This document shows positions 1 through 5,236 of a stretch of 5,236 bases of DNA, in pieces (position 1 is the first letter of the stretch; each line of letters starts with the position of its first letter). The position numbers were made by a program, and so were the translations under genes. This DNA comes from Robiginitomaculum sp. (GTDB lineage: Bacteria > Pseudomonadota > Alphaproteobacteria > Caulobacterales > Maricaulaceae): the NCBI GenBank assembly GCA_002733735.2, contig NVWT02000015.1, positions 41,409 to 46,644 on the forward strand, in the 5' to 3' direction. The notes beneath the pieces are model-generated. The model had not been told where the DNA came from and made no database searches. It was given only the letters and a program-made list of their open reading frames with translations.

Positions 1-504
1 ATTACTATCGACACCGGCATTGGTCATGGAAATGGGCGGGTATTTCCCGCTGGCCCATTACGTGAAACGATACAAAATGCAGTTAAAAGAGCCGATGCTA
101 TTGTCTTGGTTGGTAATGAAAAGCAACCGAACCTAGCCGAATTTTCCGGCCCGGTTTTTCGAGCGAGACTTGTAAACCCAGACAAGGCACCCAGCGGAAA
201 ACTAATCGCTTTTGCCGGTATTGGCCGTCCAGAAAAATTCTTTGCTTCCTTACGGGCTGCCGGTGCCGATCTGGAACAAGAAATAGCATTGGCTGATCAT
301 CAATCTTATGCCGGCAAACACGTGATTAATTTATTTGCTTGGGAACAAGCAACCAAAGCCAGACTAATAACTACTTCCAAGGATTTGATACGTTGGCCAG
401 AAGAATACAGAAGTGATCTATTGGTGTGGCCTGTGGAATTGGTGTTTGATCCAAGTGATGACGTGTCCACGCTGTTGCAGAAGGTTTTGCCAAAATGCCG
501 ATGA
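1..504 (+). CDS. lpxK: Tetraacyldisaccharide 4'-kinase (LpxK), C-terminal half, 5' end outside window
   Basis: LpxK phosphorylates the 4' position of tetraacyldisaccharide 1-phosphate with ATP to make lipid IVA, at the cytoplasmic face of the inner membrane. The frame is open from base 1 and gives 167 residues before TGA. Family enzymes are usually about 320-350 residues, so roughly the C-terminal half is present and the N-terminal P-loop lies off the window. Family blocks seen: an Asp followed by GNGRVFPAGPLRE (fragment residues 4-22), FAGIGRPEKFF (71-81), the ADHQSY block (98-103, His100 matching the conserved functional His of the family) and TTSKDLIRWP (124-133, family TTxKDxxR). The stop overlaps the start of the following acyltransferase gene, which acts later in the same pathway. 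No frameshift or missing block is visible in this part. Identification is secure; the true start cannot be seen. Confidence 0.95.
   Translation: MTIDTGIGHGNGRVFPAGPLRETIQNAVKRADAIVLVGNEKQPNLAEFSGPVFRARLVNPDKAPSGKLIAFAGIGRPEKFFASLRAAGADLEQEIALADHQSYAGKHVINLFAWEQATKARLITTSKDLIRWPEEYRSDLLVWPVELVFDPSDDVSTLLQKVLPKCR
479..484 (+). promoter_or_regulatory. Ribosome binding site deciding the acyltransferase start
   Basis: AGAAGG lies inside the end of lpxK. It is 10 bases from the ATG at 495 and 16 from the in-frame ATG at 501. The spacing favours 495, although 501 would give the classic ATGA stop/start overlap with lpxK (TGA at 502-504). Confidence 0.5.
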
Positions 505-1412
505 ACCGCAAAGCACCTTTTTGGCAATGGGCGCAATGGCTGTTAGAGGCAGCGGTTTGGCACATTATACTTGGCATATTCCGTCTAATGCCGATTGAAA
601 TGGCCTCAAGCTGTGGTGGCTGGCTGGCTAGAAAAATCGGCCCATTAACCCGTGCCAATCGCACTGCACTTATCAATGTCAAACTGGTTTTTCCTAATTA
701 CACCGCGCAGCAGACCGAAAAATTAGTCGAAGAATGCTGGGACAATCTTGGGCGTATCGGCGGCGAGTTTCCGCACTTAACCAAATTACGTCCCTATGAT
801 GCCGATGGCCGAGTTGAAATCATCGGCCATGAGAATTTACAAGAAATCATCGATAATGGCCAACCGGCAGTTCTGGTGTCCGGTCACTTTGCCAATTGGG
901 AAGTAATGGCAGCAGCAATTTGCCTAAGCGGCCTACCGGCTAGGGTTTCTTATCGCCATACAAATAACCCGTGGATTGATCGCTCTATCACTAAAACCCG
1001 CCTTGCCTATGGCATACCGGAGCTAAGCGCCAAGGGAGGAGCTGGTGCCAAGGAAATGCTGACAGCAATGAAAGACGGGCATAGCGTTACTTTCCTAAAC
1101 GATCAGAAATTCAACCTAGGGATTGAAGCCAGTTTCTTTGGCCACAAGCTAATGACTGCGCCAGGCCCCTCCCGTCTGGCTTTGCGTTTTGATGCGCCAA
1201 TAATACCTGTTTCAATCGAACGATTACCCAAAGCCCGTTTCAAAGTCCGCTTTCATGCACCGATGCAAGCGTCAAGTAACGGAAATAAAACCAAAGCGAT
1301 CGCCGAAACTGTTGAGCAGATCAATATGTTCTTGGAAGAAGAAATCCGTAAACACCCGCAAAACTGGTTCTGGGTACACCGAAGATGGCCAAAACACTTC
1401 TACAAGAAATAA
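495..1412 (+). CDS. lpxL: Lipid A biosynthesis (KDO)2-lipid IVA acyltransferase, LpxL/LpxM (HtrB) family
   Basis: This inner-membrane acyltransferase adds a secondary acyl chain, from acyl-ACP, to the Kdo-lipid IVA precursor late in lipid A synthesis. The 305-residue product has the usual family length. A hydrophobic N-terminal segment (about residues 15-33) would anchor it. The catalytic HX4E motif is in SGHFANWEVM (His131, Glu136). LNDQKFNLGIEASFFG (201-216) matches the family DQ...G....FFG block, and WFWVHRRWP (291-299) matches the conserved C-terminal WVHRR signature. The ATG at 495 was chosen because AGAAGG lies 10 bases upstream; ATG 501 is the alternative. The gene overlaps lpxK by 10 bases, implying co-transcription and probably translational coupling. 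The superfamily and role are clear. Which acyl chain it transfers, and whether it is the LpxL- or LpxM-type step, cannot be told from sequence, so the symbol is a family-level assignment. Confidence 0.9.
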   Translation: MPMNRKAPFWQWAQWLLEAAVWHIILGIFRLMPIEMASSCGGWLARKIGPLTRANRTALINVKLVFPNYTAQQTEKLVEECWDNLGRIGGEFPHLTKLRPYDADGRVEIIGHENLQEIIDNGQPAVLVSGHFANWEVMAAAICLSGLPARVSYRHTNNPWIDRSITKTRLAYGIPELSAKGGAGAKEMLTAMKDGHSVTFLNDQKFNLGIEASFFGHKLMTAPGPSRLALRFDAPIIPVSIERLPKARFKVRFHAPMQASSNGNKTKAIAETVEQINMFLEEEIRKHPQNWFWVHRRWPKHFYKK

Positions 1413-1494
1413 TGGTGAACGATTAGTTTTTGATAGCAATATCTACCAAACCACCCATAATGAAAACAATGACTGATATTATTTTATTGATTTT

Positions 1495-1499
1495 AAGGA
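1495..1499 (+). promoter_or_regulatory. Ribosome binding site of the DUF937 gene
   Basis: AAGGA lies 10 bases before the ATG at 1510 and supports that start. The gap 1413-1509 between the acyltransferase and this gene holds no clear terminator, so read-through from the lpxK operon is possible. Confidence 0.55.
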
Positions 1500-1509
1500 A
1501 TGAGACCAA

Positions 1510-2136
1510 ATGGCTGGATTAAATTTTTTTGATATGCTTTCCCAAGCGCAAGAAGGTGATGCAATAAGTAATTTGGGCAAGCAATTTGGCCTTAACGGAT
1601 CATCATCAGAAATGGCCGTTAAAGCCTTGCTACCGGCTATTTCTTCGGGCTTTAAGCGTAACACTGCCCAACCAGAGGGTATTTCTGCATTGCTCGGAGC
1701 CTTACAAAAAGGCAATCACCAGCAATATATCGACAATGCCGATCAATTATCACGTCCAGAAACCAGCGCTGATGGCAATGTCATTTTAGGCAAAGTACTC
1801 GGCGCAAAATCGGTCAGCCGTGAAGTAGCCAACAGAGCGGCACAGCAAACCGGCATAGACAGCGGAATTTTGAAAAAAATGCTTCCGGTTTTGGCTGCGA
1901 TGGCCATGGGTTCGCTTGGAAAACAAACCGCACAACCAGATATGATGCAAATGATTACCAAGGCAATGGGCGGGGCAAGTTCGTCTGCTGGCGGTGGATT
2001 ATTGGGGTCTTTGGCTGGCTCCTTACTGGGCGGTAGCAAGAAAAACAGCACCGCTAACCCATTTGCCGCATTATTAGATGCTGATGGCGATGGCTCGGTA
2101 ATGGATGATGTTTTTTCTTTATTATCCAAAAGATAA
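1510..2136 (+). CDS. DUF937 (YidB-like) family protein of unknown function with EF-hand-like C-terminal loop
   Basis: The 208-residue product has no signal peptide and is probably cytoplasmic. Its central part fits my recollection of the DUF937 pattern: GNVILGKVLGAK (89-100), then a helix with AAQQTGID (110-117) and LKKMLPVLAAMAMGSLGK (121-138). The N-terminal part has a similar unit, with KQFGLNG (24-30) followed by ALLPAISSGFKR (39-50), suggesting two related helical units. A Gly/Ser-rich linker (about 154-178) follows. The tail contains DADGDGSVMDD (190-200), which fits the first positions of an EF-hand loop (Asp at 1, 3, 5 and Gly at 6) but has Val where the usual final Glu would be; similar Asp-rich tails occur in this family. 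It lies downstream of two lipid A genes but has no evident link to lipid A. No biochemical function is established for the family to my knowledge, and I assign none. Confidence 0.8.
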   Translation: MAGLNFFDMLSQAQEGDAISNLGKQFGLNGSSSEMAVKALLPAISSGFKRNTAQPEGISALLGALQKGNHQQYIDNADQLSRPETSADGNVILGKVLGAKSVSREVANRAAQQTGIDSGILKKMLPVLAAMAMGSLGKQTAQPDMMQMITKAMGGASSSAGGGLLGSLAGSLLGGSKKNSTANPFAALLDADGDGSVMDDVFSLLSKR

Positions 2137-2169
2137 GCCGCGCTAAAACCTGAATTAAACGGCGTTTTT
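2137..2169 (+). terminator. Possible weak terminator after the DUF937 gene
   Basis: Directly after the stop codon, GCCG (2137-2140) can pair with CGGC (2160-2163), followed by GTTTTT (2164-2169). The stem is only 4 bp around a 19-base loop, so the T-run is the better part of the signal. Termination here is plausible but would be inefficient. Confidence 0.25.
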
Positions 2170-2374
2170 AGTATACTCCATCGACCCAAATAGTGGGTGC
2201 CGGTTTTTGGATAAATTGATGGATAACAAAGAAAATTATACCCAAAACACCGATCAATTCGGCGATTTGGGTATAATAACCTTTCCAAATTTTAACCCAC
2301 CTTTCTGGAATGTAACTTGTTATTAAGAGCCCTATGACCAATTGCTTGTGAAAATTCACGAGGGGTATTTTCAT
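2168..2374 (-). CDS. Doubtful small membrane protein frame, antisense to the receptor leader
   Basis: An open frame of 68 codons fills most of the intergenic spacer on the minus strand. Its product would have a hydrophobic segment, IAELIGVLGIIFFVIHQF (about residues 37-54), after a basic, Trp/Tyr-containing stretch, and a short polar tail. By hand the second codon position is clearly poorer in G+C than the first and third, as in real genes, but any Ile/Phe/Leu-rich frame shows this. Against it: there is no Shine-Dalgarno before the ATG (2372-2374) or before the internal GTG and TTG codons; the ATG overlaps the start codon of the receptor gene; and the frame covers that gene's leader. The palindrome at 2235-2277 falls within the hydrophobic part. 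I do not recognise the product. It may be a real small gene, a remnant, or chance. Confidence 0.22.
   Translation of the reverse strand: MKIPLVNFHKQLVIGLLITSYIPERWVKIWKGYYTQIAELIGVLGIIFFVIHQFIQKPAPTIWVDGVY
2235..2277. repeat. 12-bp perfect inverted repeat with inner stem, long hairpin or operator
   Basis: ATTATACCCAAA (2235-2246) is the exact reverse complement of TTTGGGTATAAT (2266-2277). Within the 19-base centre, CCGA (2250-2253) pairs with TCGG (2259-2262) around a 5-base loop, with a symmetric 3x3 internal loop between the two stems. As RNA it would be a 16-bp hairpin with no U-run directly after it, so it is not a typical terminator. As DNA it could be a dimeric-regulator operator. It lies about 95 bases before the receptor start codon. 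Confidence 0.7.
2272..2277 (+). promoter_or_regulatory. Candidate -10 element for the TonB-dependent receptor gene
   Basis: A perfect TATAAT forms the right end of the palindrome and would start transcription near 2284, giving a leader of about 90 bases before the ATG at 2373. No good -35 is found 16-18 bases upstream, and the preceding bases are GGG rather than the TGN of an extended -10. An activator, or a regulator binding the palindrome, might be needed. A mirror-image TATAAT on the minus strand lies at 2235-2240. Confidence 0.35.
2345..2365 (+). promoter_or_regulatory. Shine-Dalgarno of the receptor gene, partly held in a small hairpin
   Basis: GAGGGG (2360-2365) lies 7 bases before the ATG at 2373 and fixes that start. 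Just upstream, CTTGTGA (2345-2351) can pair with TCACGAG (2356-2362) around an AAAT loop, including one G-U pair. The 3' arm takes in the GAG of the ribosome binding site, so the hairpin could modulate translation. Confidence 0.5.
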
Positions 2375-4451
2375 GCAATCAGGTTCAGTTAAATTATTTA
2401 GTACGCTATTATCAGGTGTTGCAGCTATTGCATTACTGAGCAGTTCGGCCAGCGCACAACAAGTTGACGAGAATGAAAATATACTTGTTTATGAAATTAG
2501 TTTCTTTGATATTTACAACCCGGTTACAGCATTGGACATGGTGCGCCAAATTCCGGCTTTCTCGATAAACAGCGGCGGAAATGCCAGAGGCTTTGGTGCA
2601 AATGCCGGTAATGTTTTAATCAATGGCGAGCGCCCCAGCACCAAATCAACTTCATTAGAAGAAATATTACAACGCATTCCCAAAGATAATGTGCAGAAAA
2701 TTGAACTGGTTACCGGAGCAGTGTCCGGTCTTGATATGCGCGGCCAGACACGAGTGGTTAATGTTACTTTGATCGCAGGCGATATAAAAAGTAAAACCAC
2801 ATGGTCTTTTCAAGTAATAAAATGGCCAAAACGAGTTACTCCCTCCGGTGAAATAACTCAGTCGTTCAAATTATTAGGAGCCGATATAATGCTTGGCCTG
2901 CAAAGACGTGCCGGAGCAGGATACAATACCGAAACCAGAGAACTGTTTGATGCCAGTGGAAATTCATTTGAATTTCGCGATGCCCGCAGTCAAATGCAGT
3001 TCGGCAGGTGGCAACCACATTTTACTATTGCCAAAAAGATAAACGACAAAAACTCCTTCAATTTGAACGGTAAATATTGGAGATGGAAGTTTACGCGCGT
3101 TCGGATCGAAGAAACTGATAGTGTAAATGCAGGCGTTTCACAATTCGATAGGTTTGATTTCGCCAATGCAAATAATGGAGGAACCGGTATTGAAATTGGC
3201 GGTGATTTTAAACATGAATTTAACGATAAGCGCTCGGTGAAATTTATTTTTTTACAACGAAACGACAAGAATAATTCTAATTTTCTATTTGAAACATTCG
3301 ATACAGGCGGCTTTGCCAGAGCAACCAGAGTTATCAGCACCGGATCAAATAATGAAAGCATTTTACGTTCGGTTTATAATTGGGAACGAGATGATAAAAA
3401 CAGCTTTGAGGCCAGTATTGAGGGCGCATTAAATTCAGTTGACTCAGGATTGGATATTGCAAGTGATACCGGAGCCGGGTTTGTCCCGATCATATTACCG
3501 GTTTCCAATAATGAAATAAAAGAAAAACGCGCCGAAGCCGCGGTTTCTTGGATTACCAAACCTTATAGCGGTTGGACTTTTGAAACTGGCGTAAAATATG
3601 AAATTTCTGAAATACGTCAAAGTGAAGATGCGAGCAGCGCTAGAGTTCTAAAATACTGGAAACCAAATTTCAATGCTATATGGGAACGCAACAAAACTGA
3701 TCAGATACGCTTTAGGCTACAGCGTAATGTCGGGCAGTTGAACTTTAATAACTTTGCCACAAACATTGATATAATTGATGATCAAACCAATGTTGGTAAT
3801 ACTCAGCTACGCCCAGAAACTAGCTGGGATGCTAGTCTTGCTTTGGAGAGAAAATTCGGCAAAAAAGGTGTGCTGACCCTTAATGGCAGTCATAGTTGGA
3901 TTTCTGATGTTCGCGATCTAGTACCTTTCAATAATCTATTCGATGCTCCGGGAAACATAGGTAATGGTCGAACTTGGCTGATATCGGCAAATGCCAGAAT
4001 CCCAACCGACAAGTTCGGACTTAAAAACGGTATTTTGACGCTTGGCGGCGGCTTTGGTGATAGTGAAGTAACTGATCCGCTAACCGGCTTGCAACGAGTA
4101 CAATCATTTCGGGTTGATGATTTTTTTAGTGTGGACTTCAGACAAGAACTTACCAATTGGAAAATGGCTTGGGGATTTGACTATTTCCACCGATCGGCTT
4201 CTGAAGCGGCATTTTTATTTAGTCAGCGTAGAAATTATAATGGCCCGGGCGATTTCGACTTTTTTGTTGAAACTACCAAGGTAAAAGGCACAACAATACG
4301 ATTTTCCGCTGAAAACATCTTCGGCCCAACAAACTTCAGAGAGCGCACTGATTTTGATGGAACTCGTGATCTTGGAATTATCCGCCAAACAGAATTCAGA
4401 CAGCAAAAGTTTGGTTCACGATTGAGGTTAAGTCTGCGCGGTACGTTCTAG
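2373..4451 (+). CDS. TonB-dependent outer-membrane receptor, plug plus beta-barrel, substrate unknown
   Basis: This is probably an energy-coupled outer-membrane transporter that takes up a scarce nutrient using TonB/ExbBD. The 692-residue product starts with a Sec signal peptide: Lys7, a hydrophobic core (about 8-22) and ASA|QQ cleavage after Ala28. ILVYEIS (37-43) is a candidate TonB box. The plug (about 47-135) contains NPVTALDMVRQIPAF (49-63), GNVLINGERPSTKS (79-92), LEEILQRIPKDNVQKIELV (95-113) and GQTRVVNVTL (124-133), like receptors often seen in Caulobacterales, Hyphomonadales and Sphingomonadales. The remainder is rich in alternating aromatic and polar strands, as in a 22-strand barrel, and ends in LRLSLRGTF with the terminal Phe typical of outer-membrane proteins. 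GAGGGG 7 bases upstream supports the ATG. It is separated from the DUF937 gene by a 236-bp spacer with its own promoter-like elements, and ends at a strong terminator. Nothing in the sequence identifies the ligand. Confidence 0.85.
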   Translation: MQSGSVKLFSTLLSGVAAIALLSSSASAQQVDENENILVYEISFFDIYNPVTALDMVRQIPAFSINSGGNARGFGANAGNVLINGERPSTKSTSLEEILQRIPKDNVQKIELVTGAVSGLDMRGQTRVVNVTLIAGDIKSKTTWSFQVIKWPKRVTPSGEITQSFKLLGADIMLGLQRRAGAGYNTETRELFDASGNSFEFRDARSQMQFGRWQPHFTIAKKINDKNSFNLNGKYWRWKFTRVRIEETDSVNAGVSQFDRFDFANANNGGTGIEIGGDFKHEFNDKRSVKFIFLQRNDKNNSNFLFETFDTGGFARATRVISTGSNNESILRSVYNWERDDKNSFEASIEGALNSVDSGLDIASDTGAGFVPIILPVSNNEIKEKRAEAAVSWITKPYSGWTFETGVKYEISEIRQSEDASSARVLKYWKPNFNAIWERNKTDQIRFRLQRNVGQLNFNNFATNIDIIDDQTNVGNTQLRPETSWDASLALERKFGKKGVLTLNGSHSWISDVRDLVPFNNLFDAPGNIGNGRTWLISANARIPTDKFGLKNGILTLGGGFGDSEVTDPLTGLQRVQSFRVDDFFSVDFRQELTNWKMAWGFDYFHRSASEAAFLFSQRRNYNGPGDFDFFVETTKVKGTTIRFSAENIFGPTNFRERTDFDGTRDLGIIRQTEFRQQKFGSRLRLSLRGTF

Positions 4452-4475
4452 AACTTTCAACCTATCTGCACGTAA

Positions 4476-4509
4476 AAAAAAGGCCGCCCAGTGATGAGCG
4501 GCCTTTTTT
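4476..4509. terminator. Strong bidirectional intrinsic terminator between convergent genes
   Basis: GGCCGC (4482-4487) pairs with GCGGCC (4498-4503) around a 10-base loop. The stem is flanked by eight A (4474-4481) and six T (4504-4509), so the stem can extend to 12 bp and a U-run follows it on either strand. It lies between the stop of the receptor gene (+, 4451) and the stop of the peptide transporter gene (-, 4523), and should end both transcripts. Confidence 0.92.
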
Positions 4510-4522
4510 GATAAAATACAAA

Positions 4523-5236
4523 TCAGGTTATTTCTTCCTGATGCATCCATTTCTTGATGATCGGCGAGATCAGCAACATCAACACCCCGATACCCATCGC
4601 TACATAAGCAACATTTGTATAAACGGTAACATAAGTTGCCTTGGCAGCCACAACATCAGTTAGTTGCCCGCCGATTGTCTCTGCACCGGTTCCACTAGCG
4701 ATGATGCCAGCTAAATAATTAGACAAACCAGAGTACAAGAACCATGCCCCCATAGTCATGCCAACTGCGCTTGCCGGAGCCAATTTAGTCACAGCGGACA
4801 AACCAACCGGAGACAGCATTAACTCGCCCATGGTGTGGATCCAGTAAATCAAGAAAATGAAGTACACCAAGACAAGTCCAGTTCCAGATACTGCGATACC
4901 ACCGACCAGTGACAAGAAGCCCAACCCAGCAAGGAATACACCGATAGCAAATTTAACCGGTGTTGACGGCTCAATCTTGCGTTTAGACATTGCAATCCAC
5001 ATCCAAGCAAATAACGGCGCAAACATGACAATGAAACCAGCGTTCAAGAACTGGAAAACCGGTGTTGGAACTAATATACCAAACATTTCCCGATCAACCA
5101 TCCGCGCCGTAAATAGCGTCAAAGATGAACCGGCTTGCTCAAACAATGCCCAAAATGGAATTTGTGCAAGAATGAAATAAATTGCCGCAAACATTCGCCC
5201 ACGTTCAATACCAGCCAACTTAGTAAAAGCATAGCC
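4523..5236 (-). CDS. POT/PTR2 family proton-coupled peptide transporter, C-terminal half, 5' end outside window
   Basis: POT proteins import di- and tripeptides across the inner membrane with protons. The frame is open to the window edge and gives 237 residues before TGA. The apparent start at 5216-5218 is an internal TTG (Leu), because codons continue upstream as GYAFTK. Family members are usually about 450-520 residues, so this is the C-terminal half, with about six membrane segments at fragment residues 15-33, 57-81, 94-114, 120-137, 155-180 and 203-225. IPFWALFEQAGSSLTLF (26-42) and GELMLSPVGLSAVTKLAP (137-154) match the conserved seventh- and tenth-helix regions of bacterial POT transporters; Glu138 corresponds to the functionally important Glu of the latter. 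The FYxxINxG signature would be off the window. The cytoplasmic tail is short (KKWMHQEEIT). The gene converges on the TonB-dependent receptor gene with a shared terminator. The family is secure; substrate range is not visible. Confidence 0.92.
   Translation of the reverse strand, partial: GYAFTKLAGIERGRMFAAIYFILAQIPFWALFEQAGSSLTLFTARMVDREMFGILVPTPVFQFLNAGFIVMFAPLFAWMWIAMSKRKIEPSTPVKFAIGVFLAGLGFLSLVGGIAVSGTGLVLVYFIFLIYWIHTMGELMLSPVGLSAVTKLAPASAVGMTMGAWFLYSGLSNYLAGIIASGTGAETIGGQLTDVVAAKATYVTVYTNVAYVAMGIGVLMLLISPIIKKWMHQEEIT

Larger units (their letters stand above)
2193..2300. repeat. Nested short inverted repeats around the central palindrome
   Basis: GTGGGT (2193-2198) is complementary to ACCCAC (2295-2300), and TTTGGA (2206-2211) to TCCAAA (2284-2289). 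Both pairs flank the 12-bp palindrome at 2235-2277 in nested order. ACCCAAA also occurs directly at 2184-2190 and 2240-2246 and inverted at 2266-2272, and ACCCA/TGGGT (2184-2188 with 2194-2198) could form a competing small hairpin. The outer pairs are short, and chance is not excluded. Confidence 0.35.

Noticed and set aside
371..682. 103-codon minus-strand frame across the lpxK/acyltransferase junction
   Set aside because: Both plus-strand genes here have family motifs and a normal overlap; the antisense product is unremarkable.
1430..1461. TTGATA and CATAAT as a promoter for the DUF937 gene
   Set aside because: The spacer is 20 bases, outside the usual 16-18, and both hexamers are imperfect.
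1460..1522. 20-codon frame (ATG at 1460) running into the DUF937 start, a possible leader peptide
   Set aside because: It has no good ribosome binding site and no attenuator-like codon run or hairpin; it is easily due to chance.
2209..2226. Direct repeat GGATAA at a 12-base interval
   Set aside because: Only two 6-base copies in AT-rich spacer; too short to support a repeat array or operator.
1743..2288. 181-codon open frame on the minus strand
   Set aside because: It lies mostly antisense to the well-supported DUF937 gene, its product is compositionally odd (Pro/Ser-rich), and it has no recognisable motifs; it is a shadow frame.
4857..5180. 107-codon plus-strand frame
   Set aside because: It is antisense to the POT transporter, whose family motifs are clear; the product shows no domain.
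1..5236. Signs of an undescribed defence, mobile or secretion system
   Set aside because: All long frames are explained by lipid A synthesis, a DUF937 protein, a TonB-dependent receptor and a peptide transporter. No nuclease, transposase, toxin-antitoxin pair, spaced repeat array or attachment site was found.

Overview
This window looks like ordinary chromosome from a Gram-negative bacterium, most likely an alphaproteobacterium (inferred from protein resemblance only). Reasons: it carries lipid A genes (lpxK followed by an LpxL-type acyltransferase), an outer-membrane TonB-dependent receptor whose plug domain resembles receptors common in Caulobacterales, Hyphomonadales and Sphingomonadales, and a POT peptide transporter. 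Base composition leans AT-rich by eye. I see no phage, transposase, CRISPR, tRNA or rRNA signal.

Layout. Bases 1-504 are the C-terminal half of lpxK (+), cut by the left edge. It overlaps a complete LpxL/HtrB-family acyltransferase gene at 495-1412 (+); the two should be co-transcribed and act in consecutive late steps of lipid A synthesis at the inner membrane. After a 97-bp gap comes a complete DUF937-family protein gene (1510-2136, +) with a C-terminal EF-hand-like Asp loop and no known function. The 236-bp spacer at 2137-2372 is the least ordinary part. It holds a 12-bp perfect palindrome with a TATAAT on each strand facing outward, further nested inverted repeats, a small hairpin reaching into the Shine-Dalgarno of the next gene, and an open minus-strand frame for a possible small membrane protein. 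A complete TonB-dependent receptor gene follows (2373-4451, +). A strong bidirectional hairpin terminator (4476-4509) separates it from the convergent peptide transporter gene (4523-5236, -), whose N-terminal half lies beyond the right edge.

How the genes relate. lpxK and the acyltransferase form one functional unit (lipid A maturation). The receptor (outer membrane) and the POT transporter (inner membrane) are both nutrient-uptake proteins, but they are convergent and separately terminated, so a shared substrate is only a guess. I found no convincing previously undescribed multi-gene system. The items most worth checking are the palindromic spacer and the small minus-strand frame inside it.
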